64,000 nt of DNA from an uncultured Ilyobacter sp. (GTDB taxonomy: Bacteria; Fusobacteriota; Fusobacteriia; Fusobacteriales; Fusobacteriaceae), in contig NZ_OY764058.1 in assembly GCF_963668085.1 (NCBI RefSeq), forward strand, positions 248,001-312,000, given 5' to 3'. The translations under genes were made by a program, and so were the position numbers. This document shows, piece by piece, positions 33,151 through 43,341 of this stretch. Every line of letters starts with the position of its first letter. Position 1 is the stretch's first letter. Under the pieces are notes generated by a model. It had not been told where the DNA came from, did no database searches, and worked only from the letters and a program-made list of their open reading frames with translations.

Positions 33151-36100
33151 CTAAAGAACATGCTCCATAAACACCCTGACAATTTCTGGATCAAATTGAC
33201 TTCCAGAGCATCTTATAAGTTCTTGTATTGCCTCATCTTTTGTTTTGGGTATCTGATAAGGTCTCTTTGCCATCATTGCTTCGTAGGTGTCGGCAACTGC
33301 TATGATCCTTGCCACAAGAGGAATCTCCTCCCCTTTCAGTCCTTCAGGGTATCCATTCCCATCAATCCTCTCATGATGATACAGAATATCTAAAGCAAAT
33401 GGTGCGTACTCATCCACGGATTTCAATATCTGATACCCTGTTTCAGGATGTTTTTTAATGATCTCATACTCATCCTGGGTTAGCCGTCCAGGCTTATTCA
33501 AGATCTCGGTAGAGATCGTAATCTTTCCTATATCATGAAGCACCGCTGCAGTTTTTACCTTATTAACCTCGTTTTCTGAAAATCCAATTTCCCTTGCAAT
33601 GGCTTCACAATACTGGGAAACTCGTTCCGTATGAATTTGCTCGTTGTCATATTTTAAATTAATGTTTTTAAGAAGCAATTCGATGGTTTGGCTTCTCATG
33701 ATCTTTCCATACTTCAGTTTATTCTTATACATGTTATTGTCCGCTTTCGACATGACCGTTTGAATTTCAATATCCTCAGTATCCTTTGTTGAGAATCCCA
33801 CGGCAAGGGAGACAATGACCGAGTCCAATCTGATCTTTTTCGAAGCAATCTCAATCCTCTCCTTAATCTTTTGGGCTACAACTTCATCTGTGCTCGGCAG
33901 GAGAATCATAAACTCGTCTCCCCCCATTCTTCCGATGATGTCATCTTCCCGGCATACTTCTCTCAATATTTTCCCACAACTGGTAAGGATCTTGTCGCCC
34001 ATCTCGTGACCGAATGTATCATTCGTCAGTTTGAGGCCGTTCACGTCTACAGACATGATGGTGAATGGAAAATTTCTTTGAGTATCTAGTCGAGTCAATG
34101 AATCCTCTATATATCGTCTGTTGTACAACCCCGTCAGGTGGTCATGATAACTTAGGTACTTAATTTCATTGAGTTTCTCTTTCTTTTCCGTAAAATCCCT
34201 GAATACTACAACAATACCTGTGGTGATCCCCACTTCATTTCTGATTGGAGCTGCACTGTCTTCAATGGGAATTCTTCTTCCATCTTTTGATACGAGCAAT
34301 GTATTATTAGCAAGTTCAATGACCTCCATGTTCCCTAATACCCGTTCTACAGGACTTTCACAAGTCTCACCAGTATATTCATTTATTCTGTTGAAAACAT
34401 TTTCCAAGGGTAAACCTTGGGCCTCACTTTGTGTCCATCCCGTCAGGGACTCCGCCACAGGATTCATTAACTTTATTCTTCCTTTTGAGTCTGTTGATAT
34501 TACACCATCCCCCACCGAGAGCAGGGTTGTTCTGAACTGCTCTTTTTCCGAGTAGACCTTGTGCTCAAGGTTTTTCCTTTCTGTAATATCCATAAAGGTA
34601 ACCACACCACCAACGGTTTCTCCCTCCAATTTTTGAGGATAGCTGAAATATTCCACAGGAAAAAATGTTTTATCTTTTCTCCAAAACACTTCATTATTAA
34701 CGTGGTTACCCTTTCCTTTATTTATTGAATCCAATATCAAGCATTCTTTAACATCTATTAAAAAACCTTCGGTAGAGCTGTGATGGATCAAATCATGAAT
34801 ATTTTTTCCCAGTAACTCATCATGACTGTCATAACCTAAAATCTTTAATGCACTGTCATTGACAAAAGTACAGATCCCATCTAGGTCAACACCGTAAATA
34901 CCTTCCGCCGCCGAGTCGAGGATCAGCTCAAGTCTGTCCTTGCTTTCTTTAAGCTCATAATTAGTCTCTATTATTTCTTCGGTCCTTGCCTTTACCTCAC
35001 TCTCAAGATTGTTCACAAGTGAATAAATCCGCTCTGCCATACGGTTATATGAGTTACCAATTCTTCCTAGCTCATCATCCCTGTTGATTATTACTCTTTT
35101 GGTCAAATCACCTTTCGAAAAAATTTCATTGGCTTCAAGAATTTTCTCTATGGGATAAAAAAGCTTTCTATTTATAAATACAAAAACAAGAATCGAAATC
35201 AGAAGCCCCATAAGAACTACAATCAGACTGTCCATTATTACATCATTGACATTAGTTCCCAGCAGACTTTCAGACACTGCGGTGATTACAATCCATTCAA
35301 TACCAGGCATGTCAAACTCTGTGGCCATGCTGTAAAGTTTCTCCTCATCTCTGTAACCTTCAATAAGATTGGTTTTCCCGGATATATATTCATCATAAGT
35401 TTTATTTGCAACATCGTTTCCACTTTCATTAATGGTGATTCTCTTAAATTTCCCTTCGTCATCCAATTTGTAGTTTTCCTGACCAAGGGAATTAGCGATA
35501 ACATGTCCGGTTTCCCTTTCTACAATTATGGCATAGGTATTTTCAGATTCGGTGATTTCAGATAAAACTCTGTTTAATCCCGAAAGCAGTATATGTATTC
35601 CTAGAACACCTCTGATATCTCCTGAATCGACTCTTATAGGTGATGCCGCGGAGATGGTCAGATCATTCATAACAAAATGCTTGTAAATCGGAGAATAGGA
35701 AAACCCTTCAGCGCTAATAGCCCTTTCATACCATGCCCTTGTTCTAGGGTCAAAGGTTCCAAAATTCCTTATGAATTCACCTAATGCACCATCAACTCCC
35801 AGTGTATAGTACCAAGAGTTACCTCCGGTTTCATTGTTGTTGTACATCAACTCAACCTCGCCAATCTCATTTCTTCTAGCTCCGTAATACTCACCTTCAT
35901 TAGATCCGTAACTGAAGCTATAGATTGTTTCTTCCTGGTTATTCAAGGTGTTTAAGAAAAACCTATTTCTCGCGATGGGGTCATCAAATTCAACTCCCTC
36001 ATTTTCAATCAACCCGAGATTAAGTTGAATAATGGACTCAGGAACCAAAAGGTAGTCTTTGACACGGTGTACGATCTCCTTATTCAGATTGACAGCCAAT

Positions 36101-36261
36101 CGATTAATCACCTGATTATTTGAACTGCTCCAGTTCGTGTAGGTTATAAAACCAATTGCCCCTACCGTAACACATAGACTCACGACAAACATGAGTAAAG
36201 TTATAGTTTTGATTGAAATGGAATCAATGAATTTTTTATTTGATTTTTTAATAGGAAACAC
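33151..36261 (-). CDS. Membrane sensor with dCACHE-HAMP-PAS-PAS-GGDEF-HD-GYP
   Basis: This 1036-residue protein is a c-di-GMP turnover sensor. In order: a membrane segment near 20-40, a periplasmic dCACHE region to about 330, a second membrane segment, HAMP (to about 420), two PAS domains, a GGDEF domain with intact RMGGDEF, and a C-terminal HD-GYP domain with LHDIGK and HHERIDGNGYP. Both cyclase and phosphodiesterase motifs look complete, so it could make and break c-di-GMP depending on its ligand. It stands alone; no operon partner is evident. Confidence 0.92.
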   Translation of the reverse strand: MFPIKKSNKKFIDSISIKTITLLMFVVSLCVTVGAIGFITYTNWSSSNNQVINRLAVNLNKEIVHRVKDYLLVPESIIQLNLGLIENEGVEFDDPIARNRFFLNTLNNQEETIYSFSYGSNEGEYYGARRNEIGEVELMYNNNETGGNSWYYTLGVDGALGEFIRNFGTFDPRTRAWYERAISAEGFSYSPIYKHFVMNDLTISAASPIRVDSGDIRGVLGIHILLSGLNRVLSEITESENTYAIIVERETGHVIANSLGQENYKLDDEGKFKRITINESGNDVANKTYDEYISGKTNLIEGYRDEEKLYSMATEFDMPGIEWIVITAVSESLLGTNVNDVIMDSLIVVLMGLLISILVFVFINRKLFYPIEKILEANEIFSKGDLTKRVIINRDDELGRIGNSYNRMAERIYSLVNNLESEVKARTEEIIETNYELKESKDRLELILDSAAEGIYGVDLDGICTFVNDSALKILGYDSHDELLGKNIHDLIHHSSTEGFLIDVKECLILDSINKGKGNHVNNEVFWRKDKTFFPVEYFSYPQKLEGETVGGVVTFMDITERKNLEHKVYSEKEQFRTTLLSVGDGVISTDSKGRIKLMNPVAESLTGWTQSEAQGLPLENVFNRINEYTGETCESPVERVLGNMEVIELANNTLLVSKDGRRIPIEDSAAPIRNEVGITTGIVVVFRDFTEKKEKLNEIKYLSYHDHLTGLYNRRYIEDSLTRLDTQRNFPFTIMSVDVNGLKLTNDTFGHEMGDKILTSCGKILREVCREDDIIGRMGGDEFMILLPSTDEVVAQKIKERIEIASKKIRLDSVIVSLAVGFSTKDTEDIEIQTVMSKADNNMYKNKLKYGKIMRSQTIELLLKNINLKYDNEQIHTERVSQYCEAIAREIGFSENEVNKVKTAAVLHDIGKITISTEILNKPGRLTQDEYEIIKKHPETGYQILKSVDEYAPFALDILYHHERIDGNGYPEGLKGEEIPLVARIIAVADTYEAMMAKRPYQIPKTKDEAIQELIRCSGSQFDPEIVRVFMEHVL

Positions 36262-36499
36262 CTCTTTATGTAAAATTTATTGTAAGATCAGGTTACGCCG
36301 AGCATTATCTACAATATGCCCCCAATATTTGATATCAAACGAGCTCAAGTTTCTTCCAAGATCTCTAAGACTGGTATATGGAGGTCAAGCAATCCTATTT
36401 CACCTTGCTATAAAACTCTATTAATAGCTTATTTTAATTACTCAACCTCTATATTTGAAACCTAACAAAGTAGATTTGAATGATTTTCCTTTTGAATCT

Positions 36500-37000
36500 T
36501 TACTGTGACGTCACTGAAAAAGCGTCTATAAAATTCCCCACTGATGCAGATCCTGTTGCAGTGCTTACTGCATCTACATAAAAGATAGTAGTAGTTTGAC
36601 CTTCAGGCACTACATATGTTCCCGTATAAGTTCCCCATTCAGTATTGCCATCAGTCATGATTTCCAATACGATGCTTTCATCTCTATAACAAAAACTTAC
36701 TGTTGAGACATCTTCTCCGACTCTTTCCATGTGGCTAATAGACCATGTTAATGTTGTGCCGGGCGTTGTTTCTATTTCCTGATATAGAGATGCTGTCTGA
36801 TTTCCTTCCAACTCTGGATATGAACCATTCTTCAAGTTATACATCTCTATCGCAGTATTTAAATTTGAAAGATTCGCCTGCACATTTGCTACTTTGGCCT
36901 CAGATGTTAGATTGCTATATTTAGGGATAGCAATCGCAGAGACCAGGGAAATGACAAAAAGGACTATCATTAATTCTATAAGGGTAAAAGCCTTATTCAA
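36500..37000 (-). CDS. Type IV pilin-like protein
   Basis: The class III signal reads MNKAFTLIELMIVLFVISLV: a short basic leader, then FTLIEL with Glu at +5 and a hydrophobic helix. I place the start at TTG 36998-37000 behind AAGGAG, giving 166 residues, rather than an ATG 36 bp upstream. The residue before the cleavage point is Ala instead of the usual Gly, which peptidases tolerate less well. No other pilus genes are near; it may be a minor pilin or pseudopilin. Confidence 0.8.
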   Translation of the reverse strand: MNKAFTLIELMIVLFVISLVSAIAIPKYSNLTSEAKVANVQANLSNLNTAIEMYNLKNGSYPELEGNQTASLYQEIETTPGTTLTWSISHMERVGEDVSTVSFCYRDESIVLEIMTDGNTEWGTYTGTYVVPEGQTTTIFYVDAVSTATGSASVGNFIDAFSVTSQ

Positions 37001-37254
37001 ATCGACATTCTCCTTAATATATATTTTTAATGGCATAGTTTGAGTATATTACCTAAACGTGACTATGTCAAAATTATTCTGCTTTCAAATCACAACAAGA
37101 CATCTTTTATTTGTAAACAAATCTACCATTAAAAGAAGGATATCTGTAATACAAAACAAACAATATTCAAAATCAAATAATAATTTTAGGATTGGTATGA
37201 GCAAGAATAGTTTCCTAAAAGTTAATAATCTAAAATACGCTCTAGCTGATAACT

Positions 37255-37302
37255 ATAAAAAAAGGTGACCAAAGTAGAAAACTACTTACGTGTCACCCTC
37301 TT
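37255..37302 (-). terminator. Terminator of the cupin gene
   Basis: On the minus strand GGTGAC and GTCACC close a hairpin with inner AAGTAG/CTACTT and loop TTTT, followed by seven T. Confidence 0.8.
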
Positions 37303-37351
37303 TATTAAATACTTATCCTGAAAATTTTTCTGACAGGATTCAAAGGAAGTC

Positions 37352-37684
37352 CTATCTTACATATTCTACTGGAACTTTTGGTCCTGGAGCTTTTACTACT
37401 ATAAGTCCTAAAGTCTCATCATGCTCATTTCTAACATTCATTTTCACATTAAAAGGTATTCTTAAAAGTGTTCCAGCTTCATATACTTTTGTATCTTGAT
37501 CCCCTAAAGTAATAGATAGCTTCCCTCTTACAACAGTCATGTGAACAACTGCATTCGAATAGTGCAGAGGTAGACCTTTGCCTTTGGTAAACACCATATT
37601 TATATAGTGTATATCATCCTCTAAAATCAATTTTTCTACGACAGTCTTGTCTTCCTGCGACATTTTAAATACTTTTTCTATCAT
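37352..37684 (-). CDS. Small cupin-domain protein
   Basis: A single cupin barrel: the first motif around LPLHYSNAVVHMTVVRGKLSI and the second around AGTLLRIPFNVKMNV. I prefer the start at ATG 37684 behind GGTGG, giving 110 residues; a longer frame from 37729 begins with GTG without a site. Cupins of this size often bind metal, but only one clear metal-type His is seen, so function is open. It sits alone beside the truncated flavodiiron gene. Confidence 0.65.
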   Translation of the reverse strand: MIEKVFKMSQEDKTVVEKLILEDDIHYINMVFTKGKGLPLHYSNAVVHMTVVRGKLSITLGDQDTKVYEAGTLLRIPFNVKMNVRNEHDETLGLIVVKAPGPKVPVEYVR

Positions 37685-37821
37685 TTTTTCCACCATCTTT
37701 CTTACAAATATTTTTTTAGATATCTTCACTTTTCAAAAAACTAGTATCAGAGTTCTCATCTGCCTTAATAAAAAGAATCAGAAAGCTTTAAAATAAGTAG
37801 TGAATTTCTATAAAAAAGGTC

Positions 37822-38880
37822 TTAAAGCTTTTCTGCAAAGCCCTTTCCGAATTCCACACATTCTTCTCTTGTAGCACTGTTAAGATTCCACTTTACTTTT
37901 AGTCCCTCGTTAACAAGAGTCATCTTTGTTTTAGACAGTTCTTCGTTAAGTACAGCAAGTGATTTTCCATTCCATCCATAACTTCCAAAAGCCGCTACTT
38001 TCTTATCCTGGAAATTTACTCCTTTTACTCCTTCTATCAGAGCAGCCATAGACGGAAGAATCCCATTATTTATCGTTGAAGATCCAAATAGTATTGCAGA
38101 TGCTCTGAACATATCTGTAACTATGTCGTTTTCACTGTTCTTTGCTGAGTTGGTGAGGATAATCTCATATTCTGGTTTTACTTCCCTTATACCATCAGCT
38201 ATGGATTCTGCCATCTTCTTTGTACTTTCCCACATAGTATCATAAGCTATCACAACAACGTCTTCTTTATAACTTCTACACCATTTAGAATATTTTTCAA
38301 CAATCTGCATAGGATTATCTCTCCATATTACGCCGTGAGACGGACATATTACATCTATAGGAAGTCCAAAAGAAATAACTTCTTCTAATTTTTTCTCAAG
38401 GATCTTGCTGAATGGTGTAAGTATACATGCATAATATTTTAGGCATTCGTATTCCAACGTATTCTGGTCTACCATATCATTAAAGAGCCCGTTGGCACCA
38501 TAGTGTTGACCGAAGGCATCATTACTAAAGAGGATGTTTTCCCCATTTAAATAAGACATCATACTGTCAGGCCAGTGAAGCATTTTCATCTCTACAAAAG
38601 TGATCTCATTTTTTCCAAGACTTAGTTTATCGCCTGTTTTTACAATGTTAAAGTTATAACTTCTTCCGTAGTAAGCTTCTATAATCTCTTTCCCCATCTG
38701 AGTACAGTATATCGGTGTATCAGGAATTTCCTTCATGAGCTGCACAAGAGCTCCACTATGGTCAGGTTCATTGTGATTCATGATTATATAGTCTATCTTG
38801 TTAAGGTCGATCTCTTCTTTCAAAAGTTCCAGCCACTGCTCACCAAAAGCATGAATTACTGTGTTGGTGTTATGATGGTT
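37822..38880 (-). pseudogene. Flavodiiron protein (FprA-like), 5' end lost at IS junction
   Basis: The remaining 352 codons hold the diiron domain from just before MNHNEPDHSGAL through the flavodoxin domain (AYDTMWESTKKMAESIADG and later GSYGWNGKSLAVL). Flavodiiron proteins reduce oxygen or NO. About 45 N-terminal residues are missing because the gene is cut at 38880/38881, where an IS3-family element begins. The missing 5' part does not reappear on the far side of the element, so this is not a simple insertion. It is probably inactive. Confidence 0.88.
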
Positions 38881-38943
38881 TAGTAGACAATTTAGCACTC
38901 AAAAATATATAATAAAAAATAAATATATTTAGGAGTGGCTAAA

Positions 38944-39234
38944 ATGGAAGAAAAAAGAAAATATGCAAGATTTTCAGAAGAGAAACAGAAGCAAATTGCT
39001 GAGCTTTCTTTCCTTAAAATAAAAACAAAGGTAGAGCTATAAAAGGAATATGGTATTACCACTAATACTGTTGCTGCCTGGGAAAAGAAATACTTTGGAG
39101 GTCCTAAGGAGGACATGGAGTTAAGCGTTCAAGACAAAGAAATTATCAGGCTAAGAAAGCTCCTCAAGGAAAAAGAAGAGGATATAGAAATCTTAAAAAA
39201 GGCTACAGCCATATTCTCCAAGAAAACAAGATAA
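38944..39234 (+). pseudogene. IS3-family orfA (helix-turn-helix), with in-frame stop
   Basis: The frame starts MEEKRKYARFSEEKQKQIAE, then meets TAA at 39040 (codon 33), and continues in frame with the helix-turn-helix EYGITTNTVAAWEKKYFGG and a leucine-zipper-like coil to TAA at 39232. The early stop should inactivate transposition unless suppressed or supplied by another copy. Confidence 0.85.
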
Positions 39235-40118
39235 CTAAGAGAGAACTCTTTATCTTTGTTGAAATACACAGAGATGTTCATTCCATATCTAAAATATGCA
39301 GAGCTCTAGAAGTCTCTCGAAGTGGTTTTAATAAGTTTCAGAATAACAAAACTAATGAGAGAAAGAAAAAGGATCAATGGATTCTAGATAGTATTCTAGC
39401 GGTCAGAAAGAACAGGCATAAGAGGAGCTATGGAGCTCCAAGACTAAAGGTTGAACTCAAGGATGAATATGGCATAATAACAAGTGAAAGACGAATAAAC
39501 AGAATAATGAAAGAAAATAATATATCAGTTAGTTCTACCAAGAAGTTTAAAACAGGAAAGGAAAAGAGCGCAAGAGAAAATATTGCAGGAAATATCGTCA
39601 AAAGAAAATTTAGAGTAGGTAGAAAGAATGAGGTCTGGGTTACAGATATTACATATATTTGGACAAGCGAAGGTTGGCTATATTTAAGCACAATTATGGA
39701 TCTTTTTTCTAGAAGGATTATCGCCTACGATATAGGTAAGCGCATGACCAGTGAGTTAGTAATAGATACTTTAACAAGATCATTTTTATTGGAAGAACCA
39801 GAGGAAGGTCTTATAATTCATAGTGATCAAGGATCGCAATATTCAAGTAGGGATTACTCTAACCTTGTAAAAAAACTAGGGTTAGTCCAATCTATGAGTA
39901 GACGTGGGAACTGTTATGATAATGCAGTGATAGAATCCTTTCATGCTTCATTGAAAAAAGAGATGGTTTATGTGGAAGGCTTAGTAACTATGAGGTATAT
40001 GAAGGCAATGGTATTTTATTACATAGAATTTTATAATAAAGAGAGGAGACATAGTTTCTTAGGAAATGTCTCCCCTATTGAATTTGAAAAATTACAGAAA
40101 AATTTGGTGTTAGGTTGA
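39195..40118 (+). CDS. IS3-family orfB transposase (DDE), made by -1 frameshift
   Basis: A slippery A-AAA-AAG (39195-39201) in the orfA frame lets ribosomes enter the -1 frame, which is then open to TGA 40116. The integrase core has Asp in TDITYIW, Asp in IHSDQGSQY and Glu in NAVIESFHASLKKE. An internal ATG at 39507 is unlikely to be the true start, since the HTH-like N-terminal part (ICRALEVSRSGFNKF) lies upstream. orfB itself looks intact. Confidence 0.85.
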   Translation, partial: KKGYSHILQENKITKRELFIFVEIHRDVHSISKICRALEVSRSGFNKFQNNKTNERKKKDQWILDSILAVRKNRHKRSYGAPRLKVELKDEYGIITSERRINRIMKENNISVSSTKKFKTGKEKSARENIAGNIVKRKFRVGRKNEVWVTDITYIWTSEGWLYLSTIMDLFSRRIIAYDIGKRMTSELVIDTLTRSFLLEEPEEGLIIHSDQGSQYSSRDYSNLVKKLGLVQSMSRRGNCYDNAVIESFHASLKKEMVYVEGLVTMRYMKAMVFYYIEFYNKERRHSFLGNVSPIEFEKLQKNLVLG

Positions 40119-40124
40119 CTACTA

Positions 40125-40549
40125 TATTGACATAACTCCATATTGTCTCTTCCACAAAATCCTCCCACTCCACTCATTCTATTCATATGTTCATAACCTG
40201 TTATGTCATAAGCTTGTCTGTTAAATTTCATTGATTCAGTTCTCATCTTTGCCTGAATATCAGCAATTTCACCATTAATTTTTTCAACTTTTACCCAGTC
40301 AATCTTATCCTCATTCATCATTCGTTGAACTTCCAAATTTTTGGTTTGAATATCTAAAGCATGTCTTCTTCTATTGTTGTAATTCTCTTTCTCTAAAGCA
40401 CTTAACTTTTCATTTTGTTCAGGAGTTAAGTTTTGATTAATTCCAGTTTCATATCTGTGCGAATCATACATGTGACTGTAATTATTATAGCCTCTAGCAA
40501 AAACTACAACTGATACAACCAACAATCCTGCAACTAACAATTTTTTCAT
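40125..40549 (-). pseudogene. Spy/CpxP-like periplasmic protein, 3' end lost at IS junction
   Basis: From ATG 40549 behind AAGGAGG there is a signal peptide (KKLLVAGLLVVSVVVFARG) and a helical, charged body with LTPEQNEKLSALEKE and heavy-metal-sensor-type helices. The native frame runs to the IS edge at 40124 and then continues into IS sequence. It lies divergently upstream of a copper oxidase gene, in line with a metal-stress role. Now truncated by the rearrangement. Confidence 0.75.
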
Positions 40550-40774
40550 AATTATCAACCTCCTTGGTATACAAATAAATACCTTATGAATGTGACGAGA
40601 TTGTGACAGTAGTTAGTATTATTTTCAAAGTGTTAAATTTGATTAATACTAAAATATAACATCAATGATCAAAGCAATTGTTTGGATTAAATATTCACAA
40701 AAGGACTTCTAAACTTTTAATTGAATAATAAATGAAGTATATAAAAATTATTTTATTATAGGGAGGTCTATTTA

Positions 40775-42799
40775 ATGAAGAAGATTTGGGCAATACTTTT
40801 ATATATTGTAATTTTCACTTTTAGTTTCTCTAAATTAGTGGAATATGAAGTTGACATAGCCTATACAGAAGTTAATTTTACTGGGAATTCTGTAAAGGCC
40901 ATGACATTAAATGGAGGAATCCCGGGACCCACTCTTGAATTTACAGAGGGAGACATTCTCAGAGTAACATTTAACAATTATATGGATGTGGAGACCTCTA
41001 TACATTGGCACGGTCTGCTTGTACCAAATGATCAAGACGGGGTTCCTTACCTAAACACCCCTCCCATACTTCCAGGAACTTCATTCACCTATGAAATTCC
41101 ATTGATACAATCAGGAACCTATTGGTATCATTCTCATACAGGATTACAGGAGCAGCGCGGTGTATATGGAAGTATCGTAATTCATCCAAAGGAAGAAGAG
41201 AAGATAGAAGAGTATGTTGTGGTAGTATCCGACTGGACAGATGAAGACCCGGTGAAAATATTAAAAAATTTGAAGAAGGACGGAGATTATTATGCTCTTA
41301 AAAGAAATAGAGTACAGTCCTGGGAAAAAGTTTTAAAAGAGAGAAGGATAAAAGAAAGAATTAATGGAGCCCTCATGAGAATGGGGCCCATGGACCTATC
41401 AGATGTTGCGTATGATGCCTATTTAATAAATGGGGAAAAAGAGATATCCCTTGGAAATATACCAGCAGGAACTTCCGTAAAATTAAGAATAATCAATGCA
41501 GCCGCATCAACGTACTTTAACCTCTCCTACTCAAAGGGAAATATGGAGGTTGTGGCCGCTGATGGCATAGATGTAATGCCTGTAGGAATGGATAAAATAC
41601 TTATAGGTGTGGCAGAAACCTATGATGTGATAATAGAATCTGGAGGAGTTTTTGTAGCTACTGCTCAAGATAATACAGGAAAAGCAAGCCTACACGTAGG
41701 GAAAACTTCCATGGGTACAGCGGAGCATAATAAATATAAGATGCCGGAAGGAAATAATATGCAGGAAATGGACAGTATGACCTCTATGATGGAATCCTCC
41801 GAAGTTCATGATTTTACAGCCATGAAGATGGCTGAAAATGATATGGGACACACTATGCACCAGATGCCTGAAAAATCAGATTATTATGATTTCTTGAAGG
41901 CAAGGGAATCCACAGAATACAGTAAAACCCTTGAGGAAAGAGTTATAGAATTAAGAGTTACTGGAGATATGGAAAACTATATCTGGACATTTAACAATAA
42001 AGCTCTCATAGAGAGCGATAAAATCCTTATAAAGAAGGGAGAAAGGGTAAAGTTTATCCTTAAAAATGAGACCATGATGCATCACCCTTTACACCTGCAT
42101 GGCCACTTTTTTAGAGTTATAAACAAGCATGGAACCCACTCTCCTTTGAAACATACTGTAGATGTACCTCCAATGCAGACTATAGAGATAGAGTTTTTAG
42201 CAAATGAGGAAAAGGACTGGTTTTTTCATTGTCATAATCTTTATCATATGAAGGCTGGGATGTCAAGGATTATCAGCTATGACGATAGCTACCTAGATAA
42301 AAAGATAGCTGAAAAACTTTCTTGGGATAAAAGATGGTTTCACAGGGGAGAGGCAAAAGTTGCATCCAACTACTCAGGGCTTGACGTTACTACATTTAAC
42401 TCTAGGAACACCCTAGAATTCTCTGGGGATGCTTCCTATGATGGGGAACACGATTTAGATGTATATTATAGTAGGTATATAAACAGATTTTTATCTCTTG
42501 GAATAGGATATAATATGGAGGAAGATGATGAAGAGATAGATAACAGAGGATTTATTTCAGTGGAATATCTTCTCCCCCTTCTTATAGATTCAGAGTTTAA
42601 GCTCTATGATGACGGAGATCTAGAGGCAGAGTTTTCCAGTGAGTTGCAGCTAACTGATAAACTGCAGTTTAACTGGGAGGCAGATGCCGAGGGAGAGTAC
42701 CTCTTAGAGCTTGAGTACAGGTACAGAAAATGGCTCTCTTTTGTAGCGAATGCTCATTCGAAATATGATGAGGGAATAGGTATAAGGGTGAGGTTTTAA
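40775..42799 (+). CDS. Multicopper oxidase fused to a C-terminal beta-barrel-like domain
   Basis: This 674-residue CopA-type oxidase has a signal peptide (to about 20), copper motifs SIHWHG (near 78), YWYHSHTG (near 117), HHPLHLHGHFF (near 445) and WFFHCHNLYHMKAGM (near 488), and a Met/His-rich insert at about 320-370. The last 150 residues do not belong to the oxidase fold: they are alternating strand-like segments rich in acidic and aromatic residues, ending in RVRF with a C-terminal Phe, like an outer-membrane barrel such as CopB. It probably detoxifies Cu(I). The fusion is unusual. Confidence 0.88.
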   Translation: MKKIWAILLYIVIFTFSFSKLVEYEVDIAYTEVNFTGNSVKAMTLNGGIPGPTLEFTEGDILRVTFNNYMDVETSIHWHGLLVPNDQDGVPYLNTPPILPGTSFTYEIPLIQSGTYWYHSHTGLQEQRGVYGSIVIHPKEEEKIEEYVVVVSDWTDEDPVKILKNLKKDGDYYALKRNRVQSWEKVLKERRIKERINGALMRMGPMDLSDVAYDAYLINGEKEISLGNIPAGTSVKLRIINAAASTYFNLSYSKGNMEVVAADGIDVMPVGMDKILIGVAETYDVIIESGGVFVATAQDNTGKASLHVGKTSMGTAEHNKYKMPEGNNMQEMDSMTSMMESSEVHDFTAMKMAENDMGHTMHQMPEKSDYYDFLKARESTEYSKTLEERVIELRVTGDMENYIWTFNNKALIESDKILIKKGERVKFILKNETMMHHPLHLHGHFFRVINKHGTHSPLKHTVDVPPMQTIEIEFLANEEKDWFFHCHNLYHMKAGMSRIISYDDSYLDKKIAEKLSWDKRWFHRGEAKVASNYSGLDVTTFNSRNTLEFSGDASYDGEHDLDVYYSRYINRFLSLGIGYNMEEDDEEIDNRGFISVEYLLPLLIDSEFKLYDDGDLEAEFSSELQLTDKLQFNWEADAEGEYLLELEYRYRKWLSFVANAHSKYDEGIGIRVRF

Positions 42800-42858
42800 A
42801 AAGACTTAAACAAATTTAAATAGTTAATTTTGCTGTGATTTTTTAGGGGGTGTATGCA

Positions 42859-43218
42859 ATGAAAAAAATTATAATAGAAGGTATGATGTGCGGTCACTGC
42901 GTAGAAACCATTGCGAAAAAACTTAAGTCTATCGATGGCATAGGGGAGGTTGAAGTTTCTCTTGATGAAAATGCAGCCTTTATTTCAGGTGGAATTGAGA
43001 ATGATCTTATTAAATCAGCTATTGAAGGAGAAGGATATCAGGTTATCTCTATAGAAAATATTGAAGAATATCCAAAAGATGGAAAAGAAAAAATAGGTTT
43101 TTTCAGCAAACTTATAAGGAAAATAGAAAAATCTAATGTGGAAGAGTTTGGAGAGGGTAAAATGCACTGCTGTGACCTTTCCAAAGAAGATAAAAAGGAT
43201 GAGAGTGATAAAAATTGA
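42859..43218 (+). CDS. Heavy-metal-associated (CopZ-like) protein with Cys tail
   Basis: The N-terminal 65 residues are an HMA domain with the copper site GMMCGHC. A basic and acidic tail of about 55 residues follows and contains MHCCD, a possible second metal site. The start is ATG 42859, eight bases after GGGGG. It lies 60 bp after the oxidase gene and before a terminator, so the two probably form a copper-handling operon. Confidence 0.82.
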   Translation: MKKIIIEGMMCGHCVETIAKKLKSIDGIGEVEVSLDENAAFISGGIENDLIKSAIEGEGYQVISIENIEEYPKDGKEKIGFFSKLIRKIEKSNVEEFGEGKMHCCDLSKEDKKDESDKN

Positions 43219-43300
43219 CAGGCAGGTGACCAATAAGATGCCAAAAAGTCTGAAATTTTTTTGATTAAGATAGTCAAAATAAGAGAATAATGTGATTCAA

Positions 43301-43328
43301 AAAAGCTACTGAAATTTCAGTAGCTTTT
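43301..43328. terminator. Bidirectional terminator, copper region
   Basis: AAAAGCTACTGAAA and its exact complement form a 28-bp perfect palindrome with T-runs on both sides, between convergent genes. Confidence 0.75.
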
Positions 43329-43341
43329 CAATTATTTAATA

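Larger units (their letters stand above)
38881..40124 (+). mobile_element. IS3-family insertion sequence, 1244 bp
   Basis: Terminal inverted repeats begin TAGTAGACAATTTAGCAC on the left and TAGTAGTCAACCTAACAC on the complement of the right (14 of 18 match). Inside are orfA and orfB with a -1 frameshift site. No target duplication is seen (GTT left, TAT right), and the flanking genes are different truncated genes, so the element marks a deletion or rearrangement joint. Confidence 0.88.

Noticed and set aside
38881-38898. ATG at 38898 as the true start of the flavodiiron protein
   Set aside because: That codon lies inside the insertion sequence; the native start is lost.
39507-40118. orfB starting at its first ATG
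   Set aside because: The N-terminal part of the transposase lies upstream in the same frame and joins orfA at an A-AAA-AAG slippery site.
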